Origin: Paraburkholderia dioscoreae
GTDB taxonomy: Bacteria > Pseudomonadota > Gammaproteobacteria > Burkholderiales > Burkholderiaceae
Assembly: GCF_902459535.1 (NCBI RefSeq)
Contig: NZ_LR699553.1
Coordinates: forward strand, 62,001 to 126,000
Reading direction: 5' to 3'
Length of the DNA: 64,000 nucleotides
The notes under the pieces were generated by a model, which had not been told where the DNA came from, did not search any database, and saw only the letters and a program-made list of their open reading frames with translations. Made by a program: the position numbers and the translations under genes. Shown here one piece after another: positions 61,209 through 64,000 of this stretch (position 1 is the stretch's first letter; each line of letters opens with the position of its first letter).

Positions 61209-61988
61209 ATGTTGCGTGTGATTACCGCCAACCTGAACGGCATCCGCTCAGCGGCGAAGAAGGGCTTTTTCGACTGGTTCGGAGAACAGAAGGCCGACGT
61301 GCTGTGCGTGCAGGAAATCAAATGCTCGCAAGACGACATGACGCCGGAATTCATGGCGCCGCACAATTTCACCGGCTATTTTCAGCACGCCGTGAAGAAA
61401 GGCTATAGCGGCGCGGGCGTGTACACACGTCACGAACCGGACGAAGTGGTGATCGGCTTCGGCAGCGAGGAATTCGACCCGGAAGGGCGCTACGTCGAAC
61501 TGCGTTTCGGCAAGCTGTCGGTGATTTCGGTGTACGTGCCGTCGGGTTCGAGCGGCGACGAGCGCCAGCAGGCCAAATACCGTTTCATGGACGAGTTCAT
61601 GCCGCATCTCGCGGAACTGGCTCAGGAGCGCGAAGTGATCGTGTGCGGCGACGTCAACATCGTCCACAAGGAAATCGACATCAAGAACTGGAAGAGCAAC
61701 CAGAAGAATTCGGGCTGCCTGCCGGAAGAGCGCGCATGGCTCACCAAACTGTTCGATGAAGTGGGTTACGTCGACGTGTTCCGCACGCTCGACCAGCGGC
61801 CGGAACAGTACACGTGGTGGAGCAATCGCGGCCAGGCGTATGCGAAGAACGTCGGGTGGCGGATCGACTATCAGATCGCGACGCCGGATATCGCTAGCAA
61901 GGCGAAACGTACCGACGTGTTCCGCGATATCAAGTTCAGCGACCATGCGCCGCTGACGGTCGATTACGACCACAAGCTCAAGAAGTAA
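61209..61988 (+). CDS. xth: Exodeoxyribonuclease III
   Basis: 259 residues from ATG 61209 (MLRVITANLNGIRSAAKKGF). EEP-family motifs QEIKCSQDD, GDVNIVHKEIDIKNWK and SDHAPLTVDY are present. It acts as AP endonuclease and 3' exonuclease in base-excision repair. Confidence 0.95.
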   Translation: MLRVITANLNGIRSAAKKGFFDWFGEQKADVLCVQEIKCSQDDMTPEFMAPHNFTGYFQHAVKKGYSGAGVYTRHEPDEVVIGFGSEEFDPEGRYVELRFGKLSVISVYVPSGSSGDERQQAKYRFMDEFMPHLAELAQEREVIVCGDVNIVHKEIDIKNWKSNQKNSGCLPEERAWLTKLFDEVGYVDVFRTLDQRPEQYTWWSNRGQAYAKNVGWRIDYQIATPDIASKAKRTDVFRDIKFSDHAPLTVDYDHKLKK

Positions 61989-62086
61989 GCGGAGTCCGCG
62001 TCCCGGCAGCAGACGCAGTTGAAGTCAGCCCCGAGGGGGACGCCATATGTCAGGCAACGGCCGGGAGCGCGCGCGGCCCGCGCGAC

Positions 62087-63346
62087 TCAGTTGTGAGACG
62101 GTTTGCTGCGCGGACGGCCCATGCCGCCGTAGTCCGGCAGCGCATCCACCGTTTTGCCGATTGCTTTCGCGTACAGCGGCAACATGTCGGGCAAGCGCTT
62201 GATGATGTCCTGGCGGCGCGCCGACGTGTAGGGATGCACGTAGATGAAGCCCTGATCGCGGTTGCCGCGCGTGGCCTGCGCGAGCTTGTCCCAGAGTGTG
62301 ACCGCCGCGCGCGGATCGAAGCCGGCGCGCGACGCGATATCGCTGCCGATCACGTCGGCTTCGGTCTCGTCGGTATTCTCGTACTTCATTTCCAGCAGGC
62401 GCGAGCCGATGCCGAGCGGCGCCGCGCCGAGATCGGCGAGCCCGAATAGCTGCGGGATCGTGCCGGACGAGTCGAGCTGGCTCGCCTGCAACTGGCCGAG
62501 CCGCTCGCGTGCATGTTCGCGCAGCGCGTGCGCAATCTCGTGCCCAATCAGCATACCGAGTTCGTTGTCGTTCAGACGCGCGCGGTCGAGCAGGCCGCCA
62601 TACACGACGATCTTGCCGCCCGGCAGACAGTACATGCGGATATCGGGCGAGCGCACCACCGCCACATCCCACTTCCAGTTTTTGGCCCGCTCGTTCCATT
62701 TCAACGAGTACGGGATCAGCTTGTCGACGATCGAGCGCACGCGCGTGACATGCGCATCGGTGTCGCCGTACAGGCGATTGGCGTGCTCGGCGCCGTACGC
62801 GATCTGGTTGAACTCTTCGGCGGCTTGCGCCTCGAGCATCGGCGATGGGATCAGGTTGCGGAACACCAGATAGCCGCCATAGCGCAACTGCGTGTTCGTC
62901 GGGCTGTACGGTGCGGATGCGACGGGCATCGACGGGGCGGCGGGCGCTTTGGCGGCCGCGGACGGCGCCGACGTCGCAGCGGGCGTCCTTGCCGTGACTG
63001 GAGTCGGCGGCGTCGTCGATGGGGCCGACGACGGCGGCGTGGCCGCTGCGGGAGCACTACCGGCGCTGCTCGCACCTTGCGCCGCCGATGTCGCGCTTTC
63101 CGGGCTTGCCGCGCCGGCTGCGGGTCTGGCCGTTGGTGCCGCCGATGTGGCCGGCGCCGGCGTCGCTGCGGGGGCGCTGGTCGCGGCCGCCGGCATGGCT
63201 GTCGCGTGTGCGTTCAACGGCGCGGCCAACGTCAGGCTCACACCACCGAGCGCCCACACCGCCCGCAGCGCCACGCGCCTGACCTTGCGCGCGGGACGCC
63301 GGGACGGAGCCGAGCGCAACACGCCCTTCGGGAGACGCGCCTTCAC
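62087..63346 (-). CDS. M48-family metalloprotease (LoiP/YggG-like)
   Basis: 419 residues from GTG 63346, overlapping the transporter stop (GTGA). A signal peptide region (LRAVWALGGVSLTLAAPLNA HA) is followed by about 110 residues of Ala/Pro/Ser low-complexity, then the M48 domain: GHEIAHALREHARE and DETEADVIG. It is a periplasmic or outer-membrane quality-control protease. Confidence 0.88.
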   Translation of the reverse strand: MKARLPKGVLRSAPSRRPARKVRRVALRAVWALGGVSLTLAAPLNAHATAMPAAATSAPAATPAPATSAAPTARPAAGAASPESATSAAQGASSAGSAPAAATPPSSAPSTTPPTPVTARTPAATSAPSAAAKAPAAPSMPVASAPYSPTNTQLRYGGYLVFRNLIPSPMLEAQAAEEFNQIAYGAEHANRLYGDTDAHVTRVRSIVDKLIPYSLKWNERAKNWKWDVAVVRSPDIRMYCLPGGKIVVYGGLLDRARLNDNELGMLIGHEIAHALREHARERLGQLQASQLDSSGTIPQLFGLADLGAAPLGIGSRLLEMKYENTDETEADVIGSDIASRAGFDPRAAVTLWDKLAQATRGNRDQGFIYVHPYTSARRQDIIKRLPDMLPLYAKAIGKTVDALPDYGGMGRPRSKPSHN

Positions 63347-64000
63347 GACTGCGTCCTCCACGGCGCGATGCGCAGCAGAAGCACCATGCCGGGCACCGCC
63401 AGCGCGGTGCAGACGATGAAGTAGTCGAACCAGCCGATCTGCGCGACCACGTAGCCGCTCGCCGCTGAAGCCAGCGTGCGCGGCACCGAAGCGAGGCTCG
63501 TGAAGAGCGCGAACTGGGTGGCCGTGTAGCGCGGATCGGTGGTGCTGGCGATATAGGCGGTGAAAGCCGCCATCGTCAAACCGGTGGCGAAGGTTTCGAA
63601 GCCGTACACGAGCGCCAGCGCAACCGAACGCGGCTCGAGCTGCACGGCCCAGTCGATGCCCACCAGCGCCAGCAGCTTCGTCGTGCCTTGGCTCAGCCAG
63701 ACGGCGATGTCGTAGATCGCCGCGAGACCGGGCGAAGCCGGTCCGAGATGAGCAAGCCACGCGAAGCCGAGCGTCGACACCATTTGCAGGATGCCGAAGA
63801 TCCACAAGCCCCGGCCAATGCCGATTTTCATCAGCCAGATTCCGCCGACGATCCCGCCCGCCAGACTCGCGCCGAATGCGGTGGTCTTCGCGATCACGCC
63901 GATCTGCGTGCGCGAAAAGCCGATGTCGAGAAAGAACGACGTGGACAGCGTGGTCGCCATCGTGTCGCCGAGCTTGTACAGAAAGATGAAACCGAGCACG
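63343..64000 (-). CDS. AmpG-like MFS transporter (5' end beyond window)
   Basis: The visible C-terminal 219 residues (frame open to 64000, then cut by the window) contain LGFIFLYKLGDTMATTLSTS FFLDIGFSRTQIG and six or seven membrane segments matching AmpG, the importer of anhydromuropeptides in wall recycling. The true start lies past the window. The stop overlaps the M48 protease start. Confidence 0.8.
   Translation of the reverse strand, partial: VLGFIFLYKLGDTMATTLSTSFFLDIGFSRTQIGVIAKTTAFGASLAGGIVGGIWLMKIGIGRGLWIFGILQMVSTLGFAWLAHLGPASPGLAAIYDIAVWLSQGTTKLLALVGIDWAVQLEPRSVALALVYGFETFATGLTMAAFTAYIASTTDPRYTATQFALFTSLASVPRTLASAASGYVVAQIGWFDYFIVCTALAVPGMVLLLRIAPWRTQS

Noticed and set aside
1..64000. 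CRISPR array
   Set aside because: No regularly spaced direct repeats with unique spacers were seen; no Cas genes.

Overview
The window looks like chromosome 1 of a Burkholderiales bacterium, most likely Burkholderia sensu lato / Paraburkholderia. This rests on the high-GC coding style, gatCAB placed divergently from mreBCD-mrdA-rodA, a GTP-type PEP carboxykinase, an ntrY/ntrX-like pair behind rsmB, and def-fmt-htpX-rsmB clustering. The species call is inference from gene content and order, not a database match.

Positions 25,433-64,000 are ordinary core genome. They hold tRNA-Lys(CTT), a thioesterase, a patatin-like lipase, a hydroxyacid dehydrogenase, pckG, a LysR regulator, topB, a thioredoxin-like protein, dprA, def-fmt, a LysE exporter, htpX, rsmB, a DUF4390 protein, an NtrY/NtrX-like two-component pair, tRNA-Phe(GAA), queC-queE-queD, an HpcH-type aldolase, a Sel1 protein, the rod-shape operon mreB-mreC-mreD-mrdA-rodA, gatC-gatA-gatB, ppk2, xth, an M48 protease and a truncated ampG-like transporter.

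Positions 1-25,432 are a mobile or accessory island abutting the 3' end of tRNA-Lys. A tyrosine recombinase, an excisionase-like HTH protein and a RepA-like AAA ATPase sit at the tRNA end. No second copy of the tRNA 3' sequence was seen, so the island probably runs past position 1. It has five parts: (a) a trypsin-like protease cut by the window edge, divergent from an ATPase + HNH pair resembling Septu (PtuA/PtuB), followed by a second HNH protein; (b) a five-gene operon at 4,988-8,163 encoding an acyl-carrier-like protein, an XRE repressor, an ImmA/IrrE metallopeptidase whose C-terminus reads as a chagasin-type (I42) cysteine-protease inhibitor, a papain-like (C1) cysteine peptidase and a diverged thymidylate-synthase-like protein; (c) a converging minus-strand operon of DUF4031, MazG-like and uracil-DNA-glycosylase-family genes, whose MazG gene is split by a 2,620-bp IS21-family element with a 5-bp target duplication; (d) a region with an ORF-less, strongly structured transcript (about 14.2-15.16 kb), an XRE regulator, small membrane or lipoprotein genes and a repeated operator; (e) an HNH protein with an N-terminal DUF7662 domain behind a long palindrome, next to the replication/integration module.

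The best candidates for something undescribed are the protease/inhibitor/XRE operon (b) together with the nucleotide-focused genes converging on it (c), and the ncRNA-like region in (d). A core operator, TACGA-N3-TCGTA, occurs once in front of operon (b) and four times in region (d), in two pairs with identical 34-bp centre spacing. This hints that the XRE regulators of the island share or cross-recognise sites.
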